Positions 49,741-56,748 of a stretch of 64,000 nt of DNA are shown here, one piece after another. The DNA lies in the NCBI GenBank assembly GCA_965116765.1, contig OZ220718.1, forward strand, positions 6,200,001 to 6,264,000, read 5' to 3'. Numbering within the stretch: position 1 is the stretch's first letter; every line of letters begins with the position of its first letter. The stretch comes from JAJEEA01 sp965116765 (GTDB lineage: Bacteria; Acidobacteriota; Vicinamibacteria; Vicinamibacterales; UBA8438). A program made the translations under genes and the position numbers. The notes under the pieces were generated by a model. The model saw only the letters and a list, made by a program, of their open reading frames with translations, was not told the origin of the DNA and made no database searches.

Positions 49741-52206
49741 ATGTATCGATTGACTGCAACACGTTTGTCGGCCGCCCTGGCCGCGGCGGCGCTGCTGGCG
49801 CTGCCGGCTCGAGCGCAGGAGACCGGCGGCGCCGTCGGGGGCCGGGTCACGTTGGAGGAAGGGGGCGGGCCCGTCCACGGCGCGGTGATCGTGGTCGTCG
49901 GCGCCGGCGCGGTCGGACTGACCGACGAGGACGGCGCGTTCGAGATCGACGGGGTCCCCGCCGGGACTTACGAGGTGCTCGCCCAGCGCGAGCACCTCAC
50001 CGCCGGCCGCCAGGCCGTCACCGTGGCCCCGGGGGAGACGGCGATGGTGGACTTCATGCTCGGCCTGTCGGCGGTCCACGAGGAGCTGACCGTCACCGCC
50101 TCGGCCGGCGGGGCGGAGACGTCGCTCGAGGCGTTCAACGCGGTCACCACCCTCGACTCGTTCGACGTCGCCGCGCAGGGCGCCAACACCATCGGCGAGG
50201 CGCTGCGGAACGAGCCGGGCATCGCGAGCCGCAGCTTCGGCCCGGGCTCGGACCGGCCGATCATCCGCGGCTTCGACGGCGATCGGGTGCTCATTCTCGA
50301 GGACGGCATCCGCACCGGCGACCTCTCGAGCCAGTCGGGCGACCACGGCGTCACCGTCGACCCCAACGGGGCCGAGCGCATCGAGATCGTCCGCGGCCCG
50401 GCGACGCTGCTCTACGGCTCGAACGCCGTCGGCGGCCTCGTCAACGTCATCACGCCCCACGAGAGCTACCGCGACTCGGCCTTCCAGGGCACGCGGGGGC
50501 AGTTCACCGTCGACGCGGGGAGCGCCAACGCCCAGGCGGGCACCGCGGCCAGCTTCCAGCACGCGCAGGGCAACGTTCTCTTCTGGGGCGGCGGCAGCCT
50601 GCGGCGGACGGACGATTACAGCACGCCGGACGGTGTCGTCGAGAACTCCGCGACGGAGCTGACCAACGCGCAGGCCGGGGTCGGCTGGTTCGGCGACCGG
50701 GCGTTCGTCAGCGGCGGGTTCAGGGCGGAGGACGGCCGCTACGGCGTGCCGTTCGCCGGCGAGTTCCACGCGGCGCACGGCCACGAGGACGAAGCCGAGG
50801 ATAACGACGACCACGACCACGACCACGATCACGACCACGACCACGAGGAAGAGGACGACCACGAGGAAGAGGAAGGACACGAGGCCGCGATTGACCTCGC
50901 CTCGCGGCGGCGCGTCGGCCGTTTCGACGTCGGCCTGCGCAACCTCGCCAACCGGGCCATCGAGGGCGTCCGCCTCACCGCCAACGTCATCGACTGGGGC
51001 CACGACGAGCTGGAGATCGACGAGGGCGTCGAGAGCATCGGCACGCGGTTCACCAACCGGACCACCATCCTGCGCGCCGAGGTCGACCAGCAGCAGACGG
51101 CGCGGCTGTCAGGCCGGTTCGGGGCCTGGGCCCAGATGCGCGAGTTCGAGGCGGTCGGGGTCGAGGCGCTGGCGCCGCGGACGGACCAGACCTCGTTCGC
51201 CGCGTTCGCCTACGAGGAGCTCGATTTCGGACGCTACCGGCTGCAGTTCGGCGGCCGCGTCGAGCGGAACGATTACCGGCCCGACGAGCGGCCGGGGGGG
51301 CACGACGAAGACGATCATGACGACGGCGACGACGACCATGACCATGACCACGACCATGACCACGACCATGACGACGACGGCGACGACCATGACGACGACG
51401 ACGGCCACGACCACGGCGACCTAGTGGCGCCCGACCCGCGGGACCGGCAGTTCCTGGGGAGCTCGGCGTCGTTCGGCCTCCATACGGATCTCGGCGCGGG
51501 CAGCGCGTTCGTGGCCAACGTCACGTCGTCGCACCGCGCCCCCGCCCTCGAGGAGCTGTTCAACTTCGGCCCCCACGTCGGGAACCTCGCCTTCGAGGTC
51601 GGCAACCCCAATCTCGACGCCGAGACGACGCTCGGCCTCGACCTGAGCCTGCGGCACCAGTCCGAGAGCGCCCGGGCCAGCATGAACTTCTACGTCTACG
51701 GGATCGACAACTTCATCTTCGGCGAGCGCACCGGCGAGGAGGCCGACGGCCTCGCGGTCCTCGACTTCCACCAGGGAGACAGCCGGTTCCGGGGCTGGGA
51801 CGCCCGCGCGAGCTTCCGGCTGGGGGGACGCGCCTGGACGACCCTCGGCATCGGCTACGTCGATGCCAGGCTCACCGCCACCAACGAGCCGCTGCCGCGC
51901 ATTCCGCCCCTGCGGGGGACGCTGAGCCTCGACCTGCCGTACGGCGGGTTCACGGTGAGCCCGGAGCTGGAGTTCGCGGGCGCCCAGGACCGCGTCTTCC
52001 ACGACGAGACCGAGACCGAGGGCTACTCGGTCGTCAACCTGCGCGCGTCCTACGTCTGGCCGCGCCAGCACGCGGCGCACGTCCTGAGCTTCACGGGATA
52101 CAACCTGACCAACGCCCTCTACCGGAACCACACGTCCTTCATCAAGGACCTGGCTCCCGAGATGGGCCGCGGCGTCAAGGTGGGCTACTCGGTGCGGTTC
52201 TTCTAG
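49741..52206 (+). CDS. TonB-dependent receptor, zinc type (ZnuD-like), with two His/Asp-rich loops
   Basis: The 821 residues have a signal peptide (ALAAAALLALPARAQ), an N-terminal carboxypeptidase-regulatory-like domain (GGAVGGRVTLEEGGGPVHGA to GTYEVLAQ), a plug domain (TIGEALRNEPGIASRSFGPGSDRPIIRGFDGDRVLILEDG; RIEIVRGPATLLYGSNAVGG) and a 22-strand barrel ending VGYSVRFF. Two loops are almost pure His/Asp/Glu: ~343-381 and ~521-561. Similar His-rich loops occur in the zinc receptor ZnuD. Substrate is therefore probably Zn or another divalent metal. The ATG at 49741 has a GAGGAGAG site. An Fe/Zn repressor box was not identified. Confidence 0.88.
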   Translation: MYRLTATRLSAALAAAALLALPARAQETGGAVGGRVTLEEGGGPVHGAVIVVVGAGAVGLTDEDGAFEIDGVPAGTYEVLAQREHLTAGRQAVTVAPGETAMVDFMLGLSAVHEELTVTASAGGAETSLEAFNAVTTLDSFDVAAQGANTIGEALRNEPGIASRSFGPGSDRPIIRGFDGDRVLILEDGIRTGDLSSQSGDHGVTVDPNGAERIEIVRGPATLLYGSNAVGGLVNVITPHESYRDSAFQGTRGQFTVDAGSANAQAGTAASFQHAQGNVLFWGGGSLRRTDDYSTPDGVVENSATELTNAQAGVGWFGDRAFVSGGFRAEDGRYGVPFAGEFHAAHGHEDEAEDNDDHDHDHDHDHDHEEEDDHEEEEGHEAAIDLASRRRVGRFDVGLRNLANRAIEGVRLTANVIDWGHDELEIDEGVESIGTRFTNRTTILRAEVDQQQTARLSGRFGAWAQMREFEAVGVEALAPRTDQTSFAAFAYEELDFGRYRLQFGGRVERNDYRPDERPGGHDEDDHDDGDDDHDHDHDHDHDHDDDGDDHDDDDGHDHGDLVAPDPRDRQFLGSSASFGLHTDLGAGSAFVANVTSSHRAPALEELFNFGPHVGNLAFEVGNPNLDAETTLGLDLSLRHQSESARASMNFYVYGIDNFIFGERTGEEADGLAVLDFHQGDSRFRGWDARASFRLGGRAWTTLGIGYVDARLTATNEPLPRIPPLRGTLSLDLPYGGFTVSPELEFAGAQDRVFHDETETEGYSVVNLRASYVWPRQHAAHVLSFTGYNLTNALYRNHTSFIKDLAPEMGRGVKVGYSVRFF

Positions 52207-52225
52207 CGGCGCGGGGGAGCGCGGA

Positions 52226-52258
52226 GGCTCCCTTGCGGCGGCGTGCCGCGAGGGAGCC
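52226..52258. terminator. Strong stem-loop between convergent genes
   Basis: GGCTCCCTTGCGGC pairs with GCCGCGAGGGAGCC around a GGCGT loop (one mismatch). It is between the receptor gene and lepB. There is no T tract on either strand, so rho-independent termination is weak evidence; it may protect 3' ends. Confidence 0.6.
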
Positions 52259-52266
52259 CGAACGTG

Positions 52267-52764
52267 TCAGAAGATGGTGGCGTTGGAGAGGGGCCACCAG
52301 CGGAGCTGGACCTTGCCGATGACGTACTTCTCCGGCACCTGGCCCCAGTGGCGGCTGTCGGAGCTACTGTTCCGGTGGTCGCCCATGACGAAGTAGTGGG
52401 CGTCCTGGACCCGCTCGGGGCCGAGGTTCTCGCGGCTTCGGAATCTCGGCGGCACGTACTCGTCGGGCAGGAGGGCGTCGTTCACGTAGACCTTCCCGTC
52501 CTCGATCCGCACTTCGTCGCCGGCCTCGGCGATGACCCGCTTGACGAAGGACTTGTCGGGGTCGCGCGGGTAGTAGAGCATCACGATGTCGCCGGGCTCG
52601 GGCCGGCCGAAGAACCTGTACAGCGCCTTGTTGACGATCAACCGGTCCTGGTCCTCCAGCGTCGGCTCCATGCTGCGGCCCTCGACCCGGGCCACCTGGA
52701 ACCCGAACGTGACGATGAGCGTCGCGTAGACCGCGGCGGACGCAAAGGTCTTGATCCACGCCAC
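52267..52764 (-). CDS. lepB: Signal peptidase I
   Basis: Type I signal peptidase removes signal peptides of exported proteins at the inner membrane. GTG 52764 has GAGGAG eight bases upstream; the protein is 165 residues with one membrane helix (~7-24). Catalytic Ser31 is in VEGRSMEPTL, Lys75 in FVKRVIAEAGDEV, and the conserved YFVMGDHRNSSSDSRHWGQVP block follows. It is at the short end of the family. The frame stays open for 100 bp upstream without a better start codon and reads as plausible helix (SEAYEAERRAHRSALAAR), so a longer N-terminus cannot be excluded. It is downstream of the two-component genes. Confidence 0.93.
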   Translation of the reverse strand: MAWIKTFASAAVYATLIVTFGFQVARVEGRSMEPTLEDQDRLIVNKALYRFFGRPEPGDIVMLYYPRDPDKSFVKRVIAEAGDEVRIEDGKVYVNDALLPDEYVPPRFRSRENLGPERVQDAHYFVMGDHRNSSSDSRHWGQVPEKYVIGKVQLRWWPLSNATIF

Positions 52765-52865
52765 GATCTCCTCGCGGGCCCGCGCCGCCAGCGCCGACCG
52801 ATGGGCCCTCCGCTCGGCCTCGTAGGCCTCGCTGGGGGAGAGTCCGTCCTCCCACCTGCTCGGGG

Positions 52866-53651
52866 CTACAGGCTCAGGTACTCCCGGAGCCGCTTGGTCT
52901 GGGTGCGGCTGACCGGAATCTCCGTGCCTTTCCCGTCCTTCATCCTCAGGATGTAGTTGCGGCTGAACCAGGGGACTATCTCCTTGATCTTGTTGATGTT
53001 GACGACGTGCGACCGATGCACGCGCCAGAACACGGCGGGGTCGAGATGCGAATGCAGCTCATCGAGCGTCCGATAGTTCGACGTGCCGGACACGGTGCCG
53101 GTCACGATCGTGATGACGTCGTCGGCCAGCGAGGCGTAGACGATGTCGTCGGACCGAACGAGCAGGAAGCGGTCGCCCGCCCTGATGGCCAGGCGTTCTC
53201 GCCGGTGCTGCCGTTCCGCTACGTACTGGACGATCCGTTCGAGCTCACGGTTCGCCGCCGTGTCCTCCGTCGGCCCGGCCGGCGTCGCCAGCAGCCGCCG
53301 GACGCGCTCGATCGACCGGGCCAGCCGCGACGACTCGACCGGCTTCAGGAGGTAGTCGACCGCGCTCACCTCGAACGCCTCGATCGCGTACTGATCGTAG
53401 GCGGTCACGAAGACGACCCGGCTCCTGACGCCGCGCTCCAGCAGCCGGCGGGCCACCTCGAACCCGGTCATGCCCGGCATCTGGATGTCGAGCAGCACCA
53501 GGTCGGGATCGAGCGACTCGGCGAGCGACACCGCCTGCGGCCCGTCCGCCGCCTGCTCGACCACCTCGACGTCGTCGAGCTGACCGAGCTGAAAGCAGAG
53601 CTCGTTGCGCGCGGGCTGCTCGTCGTCGGCGACCAGAACTCGAAGGGGCAT
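52866..53651 (-). CDS. LytR/AlgR-type response regulator (REC-LytTR)
   Basis: The 261 residues start at ATG 53651 (MPLRVLVADDEQPARNEL). The receiver domain has Asp9/Asp10, the phosphorylation site Asp55 in LVLLDIQMPGM and Lys in YLLKPVE. A linker (~125-155) leads to a LytTR DNA-binding domain (LAIRAGDRFLLVRSDDIVYASLADD; FWRVHRSHVVNINKIKEIVPWFSRNYILRMKDG; IPVSRTQTKRLREYL). It is the partner of the kinase gene 4 nt upstream and binds DNA through a beta-rich LytTR fold, usually at paired 9-bp direct repeats. Targets are unknown; lepB downstream might be in the same operon. Confidence 0.93.
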   Translation of the reverse strand: MPLRVLVADDEQPARNELCFQLGQLDDVEVVEQAADGPQAVSLAESLDPDLVLLDIQMPGMTGFEVARRLLERGVRSRVVFVTAYDQYAIEAFEVSAVDYLLKPVESSRLARSIERVRRLLATPAGPTEDTAANRELERIVQYVAERQHRRERLAIRAGDRFLLVRSDDIVYASLADDVITIVTGTVSGTSNYRTLDELHSHLDPAVFWRVHRSHVVNINKIKEIVPWFSRNYILRMKDGKGTEIPVSRTQTKRLREYLSL

Positions 53652-53655
53652 TCTA

Positions 53656-55089
53656 TCAGGACCGCGGATCGCCGACCACCGCGCCGACCCGCCCATCGTC
53701 GCCTTCGGCTCCGCCGGGCGCCCAACCGACCCGGGAGGAGTCCCCGCCGTTCGACGAGGCGGATTCCCGGGCCGTGGCGGCCCGCGGCATCGCCAGCTCG
53801 GGAATCTCGATGCGGGCGCGGGTCCCCTCTCCCGGCGCGCTGTGCAGCTTCAGATGATGGTTGGCGCCGTAGATGACCCGGAGGCGCTCGTCCACGTTCT
53901 TCAGGCCGATGCCGCGCCGCCCGCCGGGGTCGGGGGCCTCGGTCACCATGCCCAGGCCGTCGTCGATGACCTCGATCACGGTGTGGCCCCGGACGCGCCC
54001 GCTCGAGATGGTGATGCGGCCGCCGCCGACCTTGCGCGAGATGCCGTGCTTGATGGAGTTCTCCACCAGGGGCTGCAGCAGCATGCTGGGCACCAGCTGG
54101 TCGAGGGTCTCGGGGGCGATGCGCTTCTCGACGACCAGCGCCTCGCCGAAGCGGACCGTCTCGATGTCGAGGTACTCGTCGATCGACTCCATCTCCTCCC
54201 GCAGGGTGACGAAGTGCTCCTGGCTCCGCAGCAGCCGGCGCAACAGCCCGGAGAGCTTGCCGATCAGCATGCGGGCGGTCTCGGGCTGGGAGCGGATCAG
54301 GTACGAGATGGACGTCAGCGTGTTGAACAGGAAGTGGGGGTTGATCTGGCTCGCGAGGGCCTCGACCCGGGCCTGCATGAGCAGCTTCTCCTGCTCCTGC
54401 AGCCGGTGCTCGATGCGCGCGGTGTTCCAGATCTTGATGGGAATGGCGACCGACAGGACCGTCGTCAGCACGATGACGGCCATCAGCCAGACGTTCGTCG
54501 CCTCGAGGGCGAAGAGCCGCTGCGCGCCGAACCGGTCCGTGAGCGCCTGCCGGAGCAGCTCGAGAGAGACCGGCCCCGCCATCAGGGTGAACTGCCAGTC
54601 GACGCGGAACCGCCCCGCGAGCCGCCACGTGTGCCGCCGCAGCGCCGTGACGAGCAGCGGGCTCACGTGCCAGATCGCCTCCTTGGGGCACAGCTCGCGC
54701 AGCCCGCCGCCGGCGAATCCGCAGCCGACCATGACGATGATCGCGATCCACTCGCCGGCCATCAGGGCCGGGAAACCGACGAGACCCCCGACGATCGCTC
54801 CCGCGTAGGGGCCGGCGATGAGCCCCGCGAGGAACGAGCCGGCGAGGGAGAGGTCGGCCGCCGCGTAGTCGAGCAGCAGCCGCGAGATGACCCCGATGCT
54901 GACGGGGATGCCGAACGCGAACGCGAACGTCAGCCGCTCGCGCCACGCGCGCTTCTCGGTGAGGAGAATCCGGCGGAACTGGCCGAACCGGACCAGCATG
55001 GTGGCGAGCGTCGCCGCCACTGCGATCTTGACCACCAGGGTGGTCAGCAGCGCCCGCTCGGGCGTGAGGAACCTGACTTCCTCGGGCAT
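53656..55089 (-). CDS. LytS-type sensor histidine kinase
   Basis: ATG 55089 (MPEEVRFLTPERALL) gives 477 residues. The N-terminal half is membrane helices of the 5TM-5TMR_LYT type (GIPVSIGVISRLLLDYAAADLSLAGSFLAGLIAGPYAGAIVGGLVGFPALMAG). The HisKA-like LytS box is EALASQINPHFLFNTLTSISYL with phosphoacceptor His252. The HATPase follows (LLQPLVENSIKHGI, VIDDGLGM, RRGIGLKNVDERLRVIYG). After the ATPase, the last ~35 residues (ESASSNGGDSSRVGWAPGGA...) are encoded by a copy of the interspersed hairpin repeat read in antisense. A consensus promoter lies at 55174-55145. Confidence 0.92.
   Translation of the reverse strand: MPEEVRFLTPERALLTTLVVKIAVAATLATMLVRFGQFRRILLTEKRAWRERLTFAFAFGIPVSIGVISRLLLDYAAADLSLAGSFLAGLIAGPYAGAIVGGLVGFPALMAGEWIAIIVMVGCGFAGGGLRELCPKEAIWHVSPLLVTALRRHTWRLAGRFRVDWQFTLMAGPVSLELLRQALTDRFGAQRLFALEATNVWLMAVIVLTTVLSVAIPIKIWNTARIEHRLQEQEKLLMQARVEALASQINPHFLFNTLTSISYLIRSQPETARMLIGKLSGLLRRLLRSQEHFVTLREEMESIDEYLDIETVRFGEALVVEKRIAPETLDQLVPSMLLQPLVENSIKHGISRKVGGGRITISSGRVRGHTVIEVIDDGLGMVTEAPDPGGRRGIGLKNVDERLRVIYGANHHLKLHSAPGEGTRARIEIPELAMPRAATARESASSNGGDSSRVGWAPGGAEGDDGRVGAVVGDPRS
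53691..53770 (+). repeat. Interspersed hairpin repeat inside the 3' end of the kinase gene
   Basis: CATCGTCGCCTTCGGCTCCG, GGGCGCCCAACCGACCC and then GGAGGAGTCC with GGATTCCCGG as stem arms. On the minus strand it encodes the kinase C-terminal tail. Confidence 0.8.
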
Positions 55090-55144
55090 GGTCAGGCGGG
55101 GGAGCCGGCCCGCGCCACGGGCGCCGCAACGACCGGCTCGCGCC

Positions 55145-55174
55145 ACTATACCGGCGCCGCCCAGCGCCTGTCAA
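55145..55174 (-). promoter_or_regulatory. Sigma-70 promoter of the two-component operon
   Basis: Perfect -35 TTGACA (55174-55169), 18-bp spacer and -10 TATAGT (55150-55145) on the minus strand. The predicted start is near 55138, 49 nt before the kinase ATG. Confidence 0.82.
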
Positions 55175-55274
55175 TCCGCAAGATGACGGCCAAAGTCTTG
55201 GCAGCAAATGAGTTAGCGACCGGCCGGGCGCCGCCGCGCCCCGGTCTCCGGCCGGTCCTGCCCCGTTTCTCTCC

Positions 55275-55303
55275 TTGCCGTTACGTCGGCGAAACGGTAT
55301 AGT
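55275..55303 (+). promoter_or_regulatory. Sigma-70-type promoter of the PmtA-like methyltransferase gene
   Basis: -35 TTGCCG (55275-55280), 17-bp spacer, -10 TATAGT (55298-55303); predicted start ~55310 and a leader of ~86 nt. Together with the minus-strand promoter it fills the 306-bp divergent gap (55090-55395). The stretch 55190-55220 between them is relatively AT-rich. Confidence 0.7.
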
Positions 55304-55395
55304 CGCACGGTTGTCGTCTCGGGGCGACGGCGGGTCCACGCCGCACGGCCGCCCTTCGAGGCTGTCCGTCCGACCGCCACGCGGAGCGCGATTGC

Positions 55396-56097
55396 ATGTC
55401 CCTACAGCTTCAGGAGCCGGAGCCCAAGAAAGCGGTTGCGCCTCCGGACGCCGCGACGCGCACGCTCTCCGTCGCATCCGTGGAGACCGACTTCGTCGAG
55501 GAGGTCTACGAGAAGATCGCCTCGGTGTACGACTTCACCTTCGGTCCGACCCTGCACGCGGGACGGCTGGAGTCGATTGGGCGGCTCGGCATCTCGCCCG
55601 GCGACCGGGTGCTCGAGGTCGGGGTCGGCACCGGCATCAACGCGGTGCTCTATCCGCGCGACTGCCACGTCACCGGCATCGACCTGTCGGCGTCGATGCT
55701 CGAGAAGGCGGAGCGGCGCATCGCCCGGCGCCGCCGGACCAACGTCAGGCTGCTGCAGATGGACGCCGAGGCCCTGACGTTCCCCGACGACTCGTTCGAC
55801 GTCGTCTACGCGCCGTACACCATCAGCGTCGTCTCCGATCCCATCAAGACCGTGCACGAGATGCGGCGCGTCTGCCGGCCCGGCGGCCGGTTCGTGTTCC
55901 TCAATCACTTCATGAGCAGGAGCCGGCTCGGGGCGAAGATCGAACGGTGGATCTCTCCCGTCACCGTGCATCTCGGCTTCAAGGCGGATCTGGACCTGCC
56001 GGCGTTCCTGGCCCAGGCCGGCCTCGATCCGGTGTCGATCGAGAAGGTCAACATTCCCCGCATCTGGTCTCTCGTCACCTGCATCAAGGACGCCTGA
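55396..56097 (+). CDS. Phosphatidylethanolamine N-methyltransferase-like SAM methyltransferase (PmtA type)
   Basis: The 233-residue protein has an N-terminal ~30 residue tail and then FVEEVYEKIASVYDFTFGPTLHAGRLESI, characteristic of PmtA/UbiE-like methyltransferases. Motif I is VLEVGVGTGINAVLYPRDC, followed by IDLSASMLEKAERR, RLLQMDAEALTFPDDSFDVVYAPYTISVVSDP and the motif RRVCRPGGRFVFLNHFMS. Rhodobacter-type PmtA converts phosphatidylethanolamine to phosphatidylcholine; the YTISVVSDP segment supports this over UbiE. It is cytoplasmic, membrane-peripheral. Quinone or other lipid methylation cannot be excluded. The gene stands alone between its promoter and the zinc-ribbon gene. Confidence 0.8.
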   Translation: MSLQLQEPEPKKAVAPPDAATRTLSVASVETDFVEEVYEKIASVYDFTFGPTLHAGRLESIGRLGISPGDRVLEVGVGTGINAVLYPRDCHVTGIDLSASMLEKAERRIARRRRTNVRLLQMDAEALTFPDDSFDVVYAPYTISVVSDPIKTVHEMRRVCRPGGRFVFLNHFMSRSRLGAKIERWISPVTVHLGFKADLDLPAFLAQAGLDPVSIEKVNIPRIWSLVTCIKDA

Positions 56098-56173
56098 CCG
56101 GCCGGCCGGCGTCGGCGGGGCGCGCGGAACCGCGGGCGCCGGTGTTCCCGGTCCGGCCCCGGCTATCGTCACC

Positions 56174-56446
56174 ATGGCACGCCACGAGCGCGACTTCTTC
56201 AACGAACGCGAGGAGCGGAAGCCGGCCACGTTCACCTGCCCGAAGTGCGGGCACCGGGCCGAGTACCAGGTGCGCTGGATTCGGCGGCTCAAGAAGGACC
56301 GCCCGCCGCGGGGGGCCGACGCCGAGGACCGCGAGATGCACCGCAAGCTCCGCGACTACATGGTGCGCGTCGACGACATGCTCTCCTGCCCCCGGTGCCG
56401 CCGCCGGTTCGAGATTCCCTCGCACCAGTCGATCGCCTTCCTGTGA
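56174..56446 (+). CDS. Small zinc-ribbon protein
   Basis: The 90 residues carry two CxxC pairs, CPKCG (~21-25) and CPRCRRRF (~72-79), separated by a charged helical stretch (VRWIRRLKKDRPPRGADAEDREMHRKLRDYMVRVDDML). The spacing is too long for a single compact zinc ribbon unless the middle folds as an inserted helix. The protein is basic and could bind nucleic acid or a partner. I do not recognise the family. It lies 76 bp after the methyltransferase gene on the same strand. Confidence 0.7.
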   Translation: MARHERDFFNEREERKPATFTCPKCGHRAEYQVRWIRRLKKDRPPRGADAEDREMHRKLRDYMVRVDDMLSCPRCRRRFEIPSHQSIAFL

Positions 56447-56570
56447 TCGCCCGCGGAGGCGGGCGGCCCGGACTGACCGGACGCGGTCTCCCGAGGCCCA
56501 TGTCGAGCGGTCCTGCGACCCCTTCACGTGCCACCCGCAGGGCGCGCATCGAGATGGCCCGGACTTGGCC

Positions 56571-56650
56571 CGCCCATCGTCGCCTCACGGCTCCGCTTGG
56601 CGCTCAACCAGCCCTGCAGGAGTCGGCCCCGTTCTACGGCGCAGACCGGT
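56571..56650 (+). repeat. Copy of the interspersed hairpin repeat
   Basis: GCCCATCGTCGCCTCACGGC, CTCCGCTTGGCGCTCAACC, CCTGCAGGAGTCGGCCCCG, then GTTCTACGGCGCAGACC. The two arms of the hairpin are less perfect than at 49502 but the loop TTCTACGG is conserved. Confidence 0.8.
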
Positions 56651-56703
56651 GCTTCGGAGGCTGAACCGGCCCGGGCGTCCGGCCCTCGTGTGACCGACCT
56701 GGA

Positions 56704-56709
56704 TATAAT
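56704..56709 (+). promoter_or_regulatory. -10 element (TATAAT) of the TPR-protease operon
   Basis: Consensus TATAAT, 39 nt ahead of the GTG start at 56749, giving a normal leader with an AGGGGAGAGG ribosome-binding site. Confidence 0.55.
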
Positions 56710-56748
56710 CAAGACCTTCGAGGGCTCGATGCACAGGGGAGAGGCAGA

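Larger units (their letters stand above)
56447..56748 (+). other. Intergenic region with repeat copy and promoter
   Basis: This 302-bp gap contains a repeat copy (56571-56650) and a -10 TATAAT (56704-56709) for the TPR-protease gene. No -35 is convincing. The predicted transcription start is near 56716 and the leader contains the AGGGGAGAGG ribosome-binding site before GTG 56749. No protein-like frame is present. Confidence 0.6.
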
